Shown here: piece by piece, positions 16,755 to 25,160 of the stretch
Layout of the letters: every line of letters begins with the position of its first letter
Position numbering within the stretch: the first letter of the stretch is position 1
NCBI GenBank assembly: GCA_964450435.1
Contig: CAYVCX010000005.1
Span: 32,259 to 96,258, forward strand
Direction of reading: 5' to 3'
DNA: 64,000 nt
Source of the DNA: SKLM01 sp964450435
Lineage (GTDB): Bacteria; Chloroflexota; Anaerolineae; B4-G1
Made by a program: the position numbers and the translations under genes
Notes under the pieces: generated by a model
Seen by the model: only the letters and a program-made list of their open reading frames with translations
Database searches by the model: none
Told to the model about the DNA's origin: nothing

Positions 16755-18250
16755 GCGGGGATACCTGGGTGATCGTCCCCTTGCTCTGCCTGGGAGTGGG
16801 CGCGTTCACCGTCTACCTGATGGCGCGCCTGCTCACGGAGCGAAACGAATGGTTGGCGGTCTTCACTGCAGTGACCTTCGGGGCGGCCTTGATCGCCCTC
16901 GTGCCGCTCGCCCTTGCCACCCGGCAGGCGAGGGCAGCCGGCGATGGCTTGCCTACGTGGGGCGATGCGACACCGGGGAGCGTGATGTTGCGATCTGACC
17001 CCGGAGCCTTGGTGATCGTAGCGACGGCCCTGGGGCTGGGTGCTCTCACGTCGATCTACTCGGGGCGCTATCTGTCCCTCGATCCCCGTCACAAGCTCTA
17101 CTATCCCCTCCTTCTGCTGATGGTGACAGGGCTGTGCGGCACGGTGCTGGCCGCGGATCTGTTCAATCTCTACCTCTTCTGTGAGTTGATGAGCATCGCG
17201 GCGTACGCATTGGTCGCTTTTCGGCGGCACACGCGAACCGCTATTGAGGCAGGCTTCAAGTATCTGGTGATGGGAAGCGTCGGCACGTTGCTCTTTCTGG
17301 TCGGGGTGATGTTCGTCTATCGGGAGCGGGGGACCATCGCGCTGCCAGCTATGACGGTCGCGTCGGCTGAGCCCTTAGGAGCTTGGACCCGCGCCGGATT
17401 GACGTTCTTCCTGGTCGGGCTGGGGGTGAAGAGCGCGCTGGTGCCCCTGCACACCTGGTTGCCAGACGCACACGGACAGGCACCGAGCAGCATCAGCGCC
17501 CTGCTCTCCGGGATCATCATTCAGAGCGCATTGTACGCGCTGCTCAAAGTCTGCCTGGGAATCGGGATGTCCCCCTGGGCGCTGGGAGGGGTCCTGATCG
17601 CGGTTTCCCTGGCGAACATGACGCTGGGGAACACCATCGCGCTGGCCCAGACCTATACGAAGCGATTGCTGGGGTATTCGAGCATCGCGCAGGTGGGCTA
17701 CATGGCGTTCGGTATCGGGATCGGGCTCCGCTACGATATTCCGGAGGCCATTCAGGCTGGCTTTTTCCTGCTGATGGCCCACGCGGTGATGAAGGGCCTG
17801 GCATTCATGAGCAAGGGCGTCTGCCACTTCCATCTCGACACGACCACCATCGCCGAGCTTCGGGGAACAGCGTCGCAGCTGCCTCTGGTGGCCGTGACGT
17901 TCAGCGTGGCCCTGGGCGGCCTGGCAGGCGTTCCGCCGCTGGCGGGATTCATCTCCAAGTGGTTCATCCTGGGCCAGGCGCTGGAGCCGGAGGAACCACT
18001 GGCATACGTTGGCCTGGCGATCTTCCTATTGAACAGTGTCGTAGCCCTGGGATACTACTTGCCCCTCATCGCTCAGCTATTCGTCACGCCCGATCCCGGC
18101 GCAAACGGCTCAACAGAGCGCGTTCGCATCTCGCCCTGGATGGCGATACCCCTCGTCGCGGGGGGAGCGTTGGTGATCGCCATCGGTCTCTCCCCGGGAC
18201 CGTGGTGGCGGTGGGTGGGCGACGTCGGACCTTATCTGCTGGGGAGGTAG
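16751..18250 (+). CDS. NuoN/MrpD-type antiporter-like subunit (third of three)
   Basis: 499 aa with about 14 hydrophobic segments. Motifs are LYLFCELMSIAAYALVAF, AGFKYLVMGSVGTLLFLVG, SALVPLHTWLPDAHGQAPSS and TKRLLGYSSIAQVGYM. GTG 16751 overlaps the upstream TGA (GTGA) with GGGAGG placed six bases before it; TTG 16748 is possible. With the two preceding genes it gives three antiporter-type channels in one complex, more than Ech or Mbh, as in Hyf. Confidence 0.9.
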   Translation: MSGDTWVIVPLLCLGVGAFTVYLMARLLTERNEWLAVFTAVTFGAALIALVPLALATRQARAAGDGLPTWGDATPGSVMLRSDPGALVIVATALGLGALTSIYSGRYLSLDPRHKLYYPLLLLMVTGLCGTVLAADLFNLYLFCELMSIAAYALVAFRRHTRTAIEAGFKYLVMGSVGTLLFLVGVMFVYRERGTIALPAMTVASAEPLGAWTRAGLTFFLVGLGVKSALVPLHTWLPDAHGQAPSSISALLSGIIIQSALYALLKVCLGIGMSPWALGGVLIAVSLANMTLGNTIALAQTYTKRLLGYSSIAQVGYMAFGIGIGLRYDIPEAIQAGFFLLMAHAVMKGLAFMSKGVCHFHLDTTTIAELRGTASQLPLVAVTFSVALGGLAGVPPLAGFISKWFILGQALEPEEPLAYVGLAIFLLNSVVALGYYLPLIAQLFVTPDPGANGSTERVRISPWMAIPLVAGGALVIAIGLSPGPWWRWVGDVGPYLLGR

Positions 18251-18253
18251 ACG

Positions 18254-18589
18254 ATGAAGGACATTCTGCTCAGCCCACCCGTCGTGATGCTCATATATCT
18301 GGGACTGGGCTATGGGCTCTACCGGCTAGGCCGGACCTGGGCAGCCCACGGAAAGGATCATCCGGGAAAGGAAGAGCCGTACGCTTGCGGCGAGGATCTG
18401 AGGCCGGGCCCGATCAAGCTGGCCTATCACTCCTTTTTCCGGCTGGCGTTGATGTTCAGCGTGCTCCATCTAGCGACGTTGACGGTCTCGACGCTCCCGG
18501 GTTGGGGCGTGTTTCAGTCTGTGGGTCTGGCCTACCTGATCGGGATCGCAATCTGCGTGTTCGTCCTCGTTGAAGAGGGAGAAGTATAG
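18254..18589 (+). CDS. NuoA/MbhI-like membrane subunit
   Basis: 111 aa with an N-terminal membrane helix, the motif EEPYACGEDLRPGP, and two further helices. The 'PYACGED' loop is the hallmark of the small NuoA-like subunit next to the hydrogenase module in group 4 enzymes; in complex I NuoA the loop likewise carries a conserved Cys. It bridges the antiporter genes upstream and the catalytic genes downstream, and ends directly before the next ATG. Confidence 0.78.
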   Translation: MKDILLSPPVVMLIYLGLGYGLYRLGRTWAAHGKDHPGKEEPYACGEDLRPGPIKLAYHSFFRLALMFSVLHLATLTVSTLPGWGVFQSVGLAYLIGIAICVFVLVEEGEV

Positions 18590-19129
18590 ATGGTAGAGCG
18601 ACTTCTGAAATGGGCCCGACGCCGATCGCCGTGGGTTCTGCACTTCAACAGCGGCGGGTGCAACGGGTGTGACATCGAGATCCTGGATCTGCTCACGCCC
18701 CGGTATGACGTGGAGCGGCTGGGGATCCTGAAGGAGGCATCTCCCCGCCACGCCGACATCCTCTTGGTCACCGGGCCGGTGACCCGACAGTCCCGCGCCC
18801 GTCTCCGCCGCATCTACGAGCAGATGCCGGAGCCGAAGTGGGTGGTGGCGGTGGGAACGTGCGCCTGCTCGGGAGGGGTGTTCCAGGGCAGCTACAACAT
18901 GCTGGGAGGGGTGGATGAGGTGATTCCTGTCGATCTGTACATCCCCGGGTGCCCCACTCGACCGGAGGTGATTATCGACGGGTTGGTCAGGCTGCTGGCC
19001 GAGATCGAGGGCACGAAGGATCAGCGCAGCCCCGACGCGGAGGACCTGGAGGCGGCACCTCCTGAATTGACCTCTGTCGATGAAGAGGCTGCGTCGGAGG
19101 CGGCAGGTCGAAACAAGAGCGGGCAGTGA
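18590..19129 (+). CDS. [NiFe]-hydrogenase (group 4) small subunit, NuoB-like
   Basis: 179 aa. Binds the proximal [4Fe-4S] cluster next to the Ni-Fe site. Cluster ligands are seen in SGGCNGCDIE (Cys24, Cys27), GTCACSGG (Cys91/Cys93) and PGCPTRP (Cys121). The CNGCDIE form is typical of EchC/MbhJ-type hydrogenase small subunits; complex I NuoB has adjacent cysteines instead. The C-terminal 40 residues are a Glu/Ala/Ser-rich tail of unknown role. An 88-base GC-rich gap follows, unlike the tight spacing elsewhere in the operon. Confidence 0.88.
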   Translation: MVERLLKWARRRSPWVLHFNSGGCNGCDIEILDLLTPRYDVERLGILKEASPRHADILLVTGPVTRQSRARLRRIYEQMPEPKWVVAVGTCACSGGVFQGSYNMLGGVDEVIPVDLYIPGCPTRPEVIIDGLVRLLAEIEGTKDQRSPDAEDLEAAPPELTSVDEEAASEAAGRNKSGQ

Positions 19130-19217
19130 ACGGGATGCATTGGTTGCGCCGGGCTTTGCCAGGCCCCGGGCCCGGCCGGGCCGGGTAAGCGCGGGGATCT
19201 GACGATCCCGGAGAGCG

Positions 19218-19700
19218 ATGGGGAGAGACATGGACATGGAAGCGGTGTTGGAGGCATTTGGCGAAGCGTGTCCCGGTGAGACATTCGAAGCACACACCAT
19301 ACCTGTCGCCGAGACCGTCGTCGCAGTCCCGGCCGCCTGTCTCCAGAAGGTGGTCTCGGTGCTGATCAGCGTCTTCTCCGTGTCTCACCTATCCACGATC
19401 ACGGGCCAGGACCGGGGCGCGGAGCTGGAGCTACTATACCACTTCTGGTGGGGCGGCGGCGGGCTCACGCTACGAATAGAGCTGCCGCGCGACGACGCAC
19501 GCATCGCCTCGTTGACCGGGTTGATACCCGGGGCCGACTTCTACGAGCGAGAGATCGCGGAGATGCTGGACGTGGTCTTCGAGGGCCATCCCCACCTGGA
19601 GCATCTCCTGCTACCCGAGGACTGGGAAGAGGGAGCTCCGCTGCGCCAGGAGCCGCCAGTCCAGAGGGAGGGAGAGGGAGAGGAAGAGGAGGAAGCGTGA
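19218..19700 (+). CDS. NuoC/HycE-N-like subunit of group 4 hydrogenase
   Basis: 160 aa. The complex I 30-kDa-subunit domain is visible as LSTITGQDRGAELELLYHFWW and SLTGLIPGADFYEREIAEMLDVVFEGHPHLEHLLLPEDW, the family signature (ERE..DM.G..F.GHP.L.R...P..W). It packs against the large subunit. The C-terminus is an acidic run (EGEGEEEEEA). ATG 19218 follows GGAGAGCG. Its last codons overlap the large-subunit start. Confidence 0.88.
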   Translation: MGRDMDMEAVLEAFGEACPGETFEAHTIPVAETVVAVPAACLQKVVSVLISVFSVSHLSTITGQDRGAELELLYHFWWGGGGLTLRIELPRDDARIASLTGLIPGADFYEREIAEMLDVVFEGHPHLEHLLLPEDWEEGAPLRQEPPVQREGEGEEEEEA

Positions 19701-20779
19701 CTCGAATGACGATCCCGATAGGCCCGCAGCACCCCTTGCTCAAGGAACCGCTCTCCTTCATGCTGACGGTGGAGGGAGAGCGGGTCGTGGACAGCGCGCT
19801 GCGTCTGGGGTACGTCCACCGGGGCATCGAACGCCTGGCCCAGGAGCGCAACTACGTGCAGAACGTCCATCTCCTGGAGCGCGTGTGCGGCATCTGCTCC
19901 CACGTCCACACCACCGCCTACTGCCAGGGCGTGGAGGCGCTGTTGGATCTGGAGGTCCCACCCCGGGGGCTGATGGTGCGGACCCTCCTGTGCGAGCTGG
20001 AGAGGATTCACAGCCACCTGCTGTGGCTCGGCGTGCTGGCCGAGAACATCGGCTTCACCACCATCTTCATGTACTCGTGGCGCGACCGGGAGATTGTGCT
20101 GGACATCATGGAAGATCTATCCGGCGGCCGCATCGCCCATGCTGTCAACATCATCGGCGGGGTGCGCGTCGACCCGGAACCGGCCCAAGTCGATGCCATC
20201 CGCCATCGCCTCGATGAGCTTGAGGAGCAGGTGGATGACCTGATAGATGTCGTTCAGCACGAGCGCACGCTGCAGGTGCGCACCCAGGCGGTCGGACGGA
20301 CGACCGTGGAGCAGGTCCGCCGCAACTGCGTGGTGGGACCGGTGGCTCGGGCGATAGGGATAGACAGAGACCTACGACGCGATGCCCCTTACGCTGCCTA
20401 TGACCGCCTGTCCTTCAACGTCGTCACCGAGTCCGGCGGCGACGTGTGGGCCGCCGCCCTGGTGCGCGTGAGGGAGACAGTGGAAAGTCTCTCCCTGTGC
20501 CATCAGATCCTGGACGACCTGCCGACGGGAGAGGTCGCCACCCGCGCTGGCCGCAGGGTGGAGCCGGGTGAGGTAGTGAGCCGAGCCGAGGCCCCGCGAG
20601 GCGAGCTGATCTACTACATCCGCAGCGACGGCACGGACAGACCGGCGCGGATCAAGATCCGCACCCCCACGCTCCCGGCGTTGAGCATGCTGGGGGAGCA
20701 GCTCCGCGACATCAACGTGGCCGACGTGCCCGCCGTGCTCTCGGGCGTCGACCTGTGCATCGCCTGCGCCGACCGCTGA
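19697..20779 (+). CDS. [NiFe]-hydrogenase (group 4) large subunit
   Basis: 360 aa catalytic subunit. Both nickel-binding motifs are present: the N-terminal ERVCGICSHVH (Cys64, Cys67) and the C-terminal DLCIACADR (Cys354, Cys357). Complex I NuoD lacks these cysteines, so this is a hydrogenase (proton reduction or H2 uptake coupled to ion pumping), not a Nuo subunit. The protein stops three residues after the last ligand, so no C-terminal peptide has to be cleaved, as in CooH/EchE. GTG 19697 overlaps the previous stop and has GAGGAGG upstream; ATG 19706 is an alternative. No hyp maturation genes are in the window. Confidence 0.9.
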   Translation: MTRMTIPIGPQHPLLKEPLSFMLTVEGERVVDSALRLGYVHRGIERLAQERNYVQNVHLLERVCGICSHVHTTAYCQGVEALLDLEVPPRGLMVRTLLCELERIHSHLLWLGVLAENIGFTTIFMYSWRDREIVLDIMEDLSGGRIAHAVNIIGGVRVDPEPAQVDAIRHRLDELEEQVDDLIDVVQHERTLQVRTQAVGRTTVEQVRRNCVVGPVARAIGIDRDLRRDAPYAAYDRLSFNVVTESGGDVWAAALVRVRETVESLSLCHQILDDLPTGEVATRAGRRVEPGEVVSRAEAPRGELIYYIRSDGTDRPARIKIRTPTLPALSMLGEQLRDINVADVPAVLSGVDLCIACADR

Positions 20780-20801
20780 TCAGCGTGAAGGGAAGGTTGT
20801 C

Positions 20802-21761
20802 TTGAGGGAAGTGCTGTCTGTACTGTTCACCCTGCTGGTGTTCCCAGGGTTCGCCTTCCTGGTGGCGTGCGCGCTGCTGTTCCAGTGGATCGACCGGCGC
20901 ACCATCGCGCGCCTCCAGGCCCGGGTGGGTCCGCCCTGGTTCCAGCCCCTGGCGGACCTGATCAAGCTGCTGGCCAAGGAGAGCGTGCTGCCGACCGGGG
21001 CCGACCAGCCCATCTGCACGGCGCTGCCCGTGGTGTCGCTGGCGGCGGTCCTGACAGCGGCGCTGTACATCCCAGTGGCCGATCACGTGGTGTACGGTTT
21101 CGAAGGAGACCTGATCGTGGTGCTGTTCCTGCTCAGCCTGCCGGCCCTGTTCTACTTCCTGGCTGGCTGGGTCTCGGTGGGCGTCTTCAGCGTCGTCGGG
21201 GGAAGTCGATCGCTACTCCAGTATTTCTCCTACGAAGTGCCTTTCCTCATGGCATTGAGCGCCCCGGCTATCCTCACCGGGTCCTGGTCGATCCCGCGTA
21301 TCATCGGACAGCAGGCGGACGCGACCTGGACGGTGTTTGTGCAGCCCGTGGGCTTCCTGCTGGCGCTGGTGGGGCTGATCGGGAAGCTGAAGCGGGTCCC
21401 CTTCGACATCCCGAAGGCGAAGTCAGAGGTAGTGGGCGGCCCGCTGACCGAGTTCAGCGGGCGGAAGCTGGCCCTGTGGCACCTCACGGTCCACATCCAG
21501 ACTGTGGTCGGCATCTTCCTGCTGGTGAATATGTTCCTGGGCGGGAGCAACCTCGGCATCCTGTCCAGCCTGGGGCCCCCGGCGCTGGTCAACACCTTGG
21601 TCTTCGCCGCCAAGGGCCTTTTAATGCTGCTGACCCTGTCCGTGACTAGCGTACTCTACGCCCGGCTGCGCATCGACCAGCTGGCCAGTCTGGGATGGCG
21701 TGTCCTGGCACCCCTCGGTCTCCTCCAATTGGCGGCTACGATCCTGATCGGAGCAGCGTGA
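20802..21761 (+). CDS. NuoH/MbhM-like membrane anchor subunit
   Basis: 319 aa, about eight membrane helices. Connects the hydrogenase module to the antiporter arm. Conserved segments are RRTIARLQARVGPPWFQPLADLIKLLAKE, QYFSYEVPFLMALS, PFDIPKAKSEVVGGPLTEFSG and ALWHLTVHIQ. TTG start at 20802 with GAAGGGAAGG a short way upstream. The final TGA shares its A with the ATG of the next gene. Confidence 0.9.
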   Translation: MREVLSVLFTLLVFPGFAFLVACALLFQWIDRRTIARLQARVGPPWFQPLADLIKLLAKESVLPTGADQPICTALPVVSLAAVLTAALYIPVADHVVYGFEGDLIVVLFLLSLPALFYFLAGWVSVGVFSVVGGSRSLLQYFSYEVPFLMALSAPAILTGSWSIPRIIGQQADATWTVFVQPVGFLLALVGLIGKLKRVPFDIPKAKSEVVGGPLTEFSGRKLALWHLTVHIQTVVGIFLLVNMFLGGSNLGILSSLGPPALVNTLVFAAKGLLMLLTLSVTSVLYARLRIDQLASLGWRVLAPLGLLQLAATILIGAA

Positions 21762-22195
21762 TGCGGAAGATCACGTCGCTGGTCTATTTGCTGCCCCATC
21801 TGTGGCGCACGCTCTTCGAGAAGATCATCACCGTCGCCTACCCCTTCGGACCGCTGGAGCTACCCGAAAATTTCCGGGGGCGGGTGAGAATTGACCCCGA
21901 TCTGTGCCGCGGGTGCGGCGCGTGCGTGCGGGACTGCCCCGCCTTCGGCCTGGAGCTGGACCGGGAGAGCCGCGATGAGTTCCGCCTGGTCCACCATCCT
22001 GGCCGCTGCATCTTCTGCGGCCAGTGCGAGGATAGCTGCCGATTCGACGCGATACGGCTGACCAATGAGTTCGTCCAGCCGACAATCGGCGAGAAGCCGG
22101 GCTGCGAGGTGTTGGTCGACCGGAAGCCCGACCCTGAGGAAGAGGAACAAGAGGAGGAGGAGAAGGGACCAGGCGCGGAGGGCAAGCAGGACTGA
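21761..22195 (+). CDS. NuoI/MbhN-like 2x[4Fe-4S] ferredoxin subunit
   Basis: 144 aa. Two CxxCxxCxxxC clusters: CRGCGACVRDCP and CIFCGQCEDSCRFD. It carries electrons between a soluble donor (probably ferredoxin; no NuoE/F/G genes are present) and the small subunit. The N-terminal amphipathic helix (LLPHLWRTLFEKIITV) would lie on the membrane. The C-terminus is an acidic tail (EEEEQEEEEKG). Last gene of the operon. Confidence 0.9.
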   Translation: MRKITSLVYLLPHLWRTLFEKIITVAYPFGPLELPENFRGRVRIDPDLCRGCGACVRDCPAFGLELDRESRDEFRLVHHPGRCIFCGQCEDSCRFDAIRLTNEFVQPTIGEKPGCEVLVDRKPDPEEEEQEEEEKGPGAEGKQD

Positions 22196-22299
22196 GGGCC
22201 GTACCGACGCCCAATGAACTCCGGGCTTGGTAGAAGAAACACACTGGAGACACGTCACGCCCAGGCAGGTGTCCTCGGCACCAACGATGCCCCGCGTCC

Positions 22300-22328
22300 T
22301 TGACAAAAAGGGAAAGCGCTGGTAAACT
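22300..22328 (+). promoter_or_regulatory. Sigma-70-type promoter of tRNA-Glu
   Basis: Perfect TTGACA (22300-22305), a 17-base spacer and TAAACT (22323-22328), 13 bases before the tRNA. Confidence 0.85.
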
Positions 22329-22341
22329 AACACGACACTGA

Positions 22342-22414
22342 GGCCCCATCGTCTAGTGGACTAGGACGCCGGCCTCTCAAGCCGGAAACAGGGGTTCAAC
22401 TCCCCTTGGGGCTA
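22342..22414 (+). tRNA. tRNA-Glu (anticodon CTC)
   Basis: Acceptor GGCCCCA pairs with TGGGGCT (the first pair is a G-U). TCGTCTAG D-arm start typical of tRNA-Glu; anticodon stem CCGGC/GCCGG around CTCTCAA (anticodon CTC); T arm AGGGG-TTCAACT-CCCCT; discriminator A. CCA is not encoded. Confidence 0.95.
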
Positions 22415-22440
22415 CTGTTGGGAGCGGCGGAACGCGTAAT

Positions 22441-22476
22441 AGAAAGCCCGGAGCAGAATGCAGCCGGGCTTTCTTG
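22441..22476 (+). terminator. Rho-independent terminator after tRNA-Glu
   Basis: Perfect 11-bp inverted repeat AGAAAGCCCGG (22441-22451) / CCGGGCTTTCT (22464-22474), followed by TGCTG. The A/T ends of the stem supply the U run. Confidence 0.75.
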
Positions 22477-23183
22477 CTGTCTCGGGCCCCTGTCATGCTG
22501 CGGCCTCCCCAGGGCGCGCCGCTGTCGACGCGGGCTAGCGATCCGCCGCACAATCTCGCCAAGACGACGCCACTCAGGCTCGCTGCCCGCGATGAACCTA
22601 CTCAGCCTGCCGCTCATAGGGGTCTGTGACCCCGACAGCCCCCCCTCACCCACGCCCAAGGCTGCCGCATCATCGACGCACATCGCGGACCCACTGCGCG
22701 CTATGGCCTGGACCACGCTCCGCTCAAGCCGCGCAGAGGGGCGGTCTCGTGACTTCGGAGCCAGCCAGGGCGACCGGCACTTCGTTGCATGTGCCGCAAC
22801 GCAAGGTGGTGCTGGTGGGTTCCTTCCGTCCGTCCCCGGAGCGCAACACCCAACTGCTCGTCACCTGGGGCGGCATCAAGCCCCCAGTCTGCACGGTAGG
22901 TCTTGCTCTACACGAAGACAGGGTCTGCTCACTCGCCGGGCGCCACTGCTGCCCAGGTCCTCCCACCGGGGCAGCGGGTCGGGGACCCGCTGCGAGCCTT
23001 ACTGAGAACAAGGCCCTGCGACCGCCGCTGACAGCAACGAAGCTCCTCACCTCGCAGCGGAGAGAGAGCCGAGATTCCGATGCCCCCCTATCCACACAAC
23101 GGTGTGCCGCCCCCGACGTGGGTCGCAGACCCGCTGGTAACCATGGCGGAGGCGACCAGTTCCAACCCGCACGCGTCGCCGCC
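22477..23183. other. Non-coding interval before radA
   Basis: About 700 bases without a supported gene. Open frames here are Pro/Arg/Ser-rich, lack ribosome sites and look like no family. No repeat or RNA gene recognised. Confidence 0.4.
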
Positions 23184-23212
23184 TTGCGGGCAAACAAATG
23201 TTCTAGTAGAAT
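23184..23212 (+). promoter_or_regulatory. Likely promoter of radA
   Basis: TTGCGG (23184-23189 region), a 17-base spacer and TAGAAT (23207-23212), 37 bases before the radA ATG. Confidence 0.65.
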
Positions 23213-23249
23213 AGCCTCATCAGGCGCTCAATTCGATTGAGGAGAGGCA

Positions 23250-24617
23250 ATGGCCAAGACACGAACCCAATGGATCTGCCAGAGCTGTGGCCGTACGACC
23301 CCGCGCCACATGGGCCGCTGCCCTGGCTGCGGCGAGTGGAACACGATGGTCGAGACAGTGGAAGAGCCCAACAGCACCGCGGCCAAGCGCTCGTCCCTCT
23401 CCGCCAGCAAGCCGCAGCGCCTGGCGGACATAGACACCCAGGGGCTTCAGCGGTTCCCGGTGCCCATGGACGAGCTGGCCCGCGTGCTGGGCGGCGGCGT
23501 AGTCCCCGGCTCCCTCACCCTCGTCGGCGGTGACCCGGGCATCGGCAAGTCGACGCTCCTCCTCCAGGTCGGCGCGCTGATGGCACAGACGACGGGCCAT
23601 CCCGTCCTGTACGTCTCCGGCGAGGAGTCCGCCCGGCAGATCCGCATGCGTGCCGACCGCCTCGAGATCGGGAGCGAGAATCTCTTCGTCGTCACGGAGA
23701 CGGAGCTGGAGGCGATCCTCCACCACGCGGGCGAGATCCAGCCCTGGGTGATGATCATCGACTCGATTCAGACGGTGACGTGCGAGGAGCTCTCGTCAGC
23801 CGCCGGCTCGATTAGCCAGGTCCGCCGTGCCGCCTCGCGCTTCCAGGGATGGGCGAAGGGGAGCGGAGTAGCCGTCTTCCTGGTGGGGCACGTCACGAAG
23901 ACCGGCGCCATCGCCGGCCCGAAGGCTCTGGAGCATATCGTCGACACGGTGCTGTATCTGGAGGGCGAGCGCTTCCACGCCTACCGTCTGCTCCGCTCGG
24001 TCAAGAACCGCTTCGGGGCTACTTCGGAGGTGGGCGTATTCGAGATGCGCGAAAAGGGGCTAATCGAGGTGGCCAACCCCTCGGAGATGTTCCTCGCCGA
24101 GCGCATGGTGAACGCCCCGGGGTCGGCCATCGCAGTGACTATGGAAGGGACGCGCCCGCTTCTCGTGGAGATCCAGGCCCTGGCCAGCCGCTCGACCTTC
24201 GGCCACCCGCGGCGGACGGCCAACGGCGTCGACTACAACCGCCTGCTGCTCATCTCCGCCGTGCTGACCCGCCGGGCGGGCCTGCGCCTCTTCGAGCAGG
24301 ATGTCTTCGCCAGCGTGGTGGGCGGCCTCCAGGTGCAGGAGCCAGCCGCCGACCTGGCCGTGGCGGTGGCCATCGCCTCCAGCGTCCGCGACCGGCCCGT
24401 GGTGGCGGATCTGACGGTGATCGGCGAGGTGGGCCTCTCGGGCGAGGTGCGCACGGTGGGTCACACTCCCTCGCGTCTGAACGAGGCGGCACGGTTGGGA
24501 TTCAAGCGCTGCCTCCTGCCCCGCTCACCGCGGCCAAGCGACGAACGGCCCTCCGACAGCATCGAGACCATCCCGGTGCGCTCCCTGGCCGAGGCGGTGG
24601 AGAAAGCCCTCGTATAG
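23250..24617 (+). CDS. radA: DNA repair protein RadA (Sms)
   Basis: 455 aa RecA-like ATPase and branch-migration factor in recombinational repair. N-terminal zinc finger (CQSCG near 10 and CPGCGEW near 29), Walker A GDPGIGKST, Walker B region (WVMIIDSIQT), the RadA-specific KNRFGATSEVGVFEM motif, and a C-terminal Lon-protease-like domain (EPAADLAVAVAIASS, GEVGLSGEVR). Start ATG follows GAGGAGAGG. Complete and ordinary. Confidence 0.97.
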   Translation: MAKTRTQWICQSCGRTTPRHMGRCPGCGEWNTMVETVEEPNSTAAKRSSLSASKPQRLADIDTQGLQRFPVPMDELARVLGGGVVPGSLTLVGGDPGIGKSTLLLQVGALMAQTTGHPVLYVSGEESARQIRMRADRLEIGSENLFVVTETELEAILHHAGEIQPWVMIIDSIQTVTCEELSSAAGSISQVRRAASRFQGWAKGSGVAVFLVGHVTKTGAIAGPKALEHIVDTVLYLEGERFHAYRLLRSVKNRFGATSEVGVFEMREKGLIEVANPSEMFLAERMVNAPGSAIAVTMEGTRPLLVEIQALASRSTFGHPRRTANGVDYNRLLLISAVLTRRAGLRLFEQDVFASVVGGLQVQEPAADLAVAVAIASSVRDRPVVADLTVIGEVGLSGEVRTVGHTPSRLNEAARLGFKRCLLPRSPRPSDERPSDSIETIPVRSLAEAVEKALV

Positions 24618-24697
24618 CACGGTCCGGCGAGACGTGCTATAATCTAGGGGAATTCTGGCTGGCAGCCTGAAGCTCCCAAGCAACCGAGGAGGATGGT

Positions 24698-25102
24698 ATG
24701 GCGAAACCAAGCACTGTCGAAGGCATTGGCGACATACAGGCCCAGAAGCTCATCGACGCCGGTATCCAAACCACCGACGAGCTCCTGGAGCGAGGCAAGA
24801 CGCCTGAGGGTCGCGAGGCGATTGTGGAGGCAACGGGGATCAGCAGAAAGCTGATCCTCAACTGGGTCAACCGTGTCGATCTGTTTCGAATCAAGGGAAT
24901 TGGCGAGGAGTACTCAGATCTCCTCGAGGTGGCCGGAGTCGACACGGTGCCGGAGCTCGCCCAGCGAAACCCGGAGAATCTGTATCAGACTATACAGAAG
25001 ATCAACGCGGAGAAGAAGCTGGTCCGTCGGCTGCCGAGCCAGGCACAGGTCAACGACTGGATCGCGCAAGCGCAGGAGCTACCGCGCGTCATCGAATACT
25101 AG
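24698..25102 (+). CDS. DUF4332 helix-hairpin-helix protein
   Basis: 134 aa with two helix-hairpin-helix-like repeats: VEGIGDIQAQKLIDAGIQTTDELL and IKGIGEEYSDLLEVAGVDTVPELAQRNP, the layout of the DUF4332 family. Such repeats bind DNA or protein without sequence specificity; the cellular role is unknown. A TATAAT at 24638-24643 gives it a probable own promoter (weak -35), and GAGGAGG lies just before ATG. It sits between radA and ftsK. Confidence 0.85.
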   Translation: MAKPSTVEGIGDIQAQKLIDAGIQTTDELLERGKTPEGREAIVEATGISRKLILNWVNRVDLFRIKGIGEEYSDLLEVAGVDTVPELAQRNPENLYQTIQKINAEKKLVRRLPSQAQVNDWIAQAQELPRVIEY

Positions 25103-25160
25103 ACGGGGGTCAATGCTGCCAGCCAGACCCTCTACGGTCCTCGACTGAGCCACTACGTCT

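Noticed and set aside
12626..22195. Annotating the operon as respiratory complex I (nuo)
   Set aside because: NuoE, F and G are missing and the large subunit keeps the four nickel-binding cysteines, which complex I lacks.
22406..23240. Two open frames of about 200 codons between tRNA-Glu and radA
   Set aside because: Arg/Pro/Ser-rich, overlapping in several frames, with one starting inside the tRNA; typical of high-GC chance frames.
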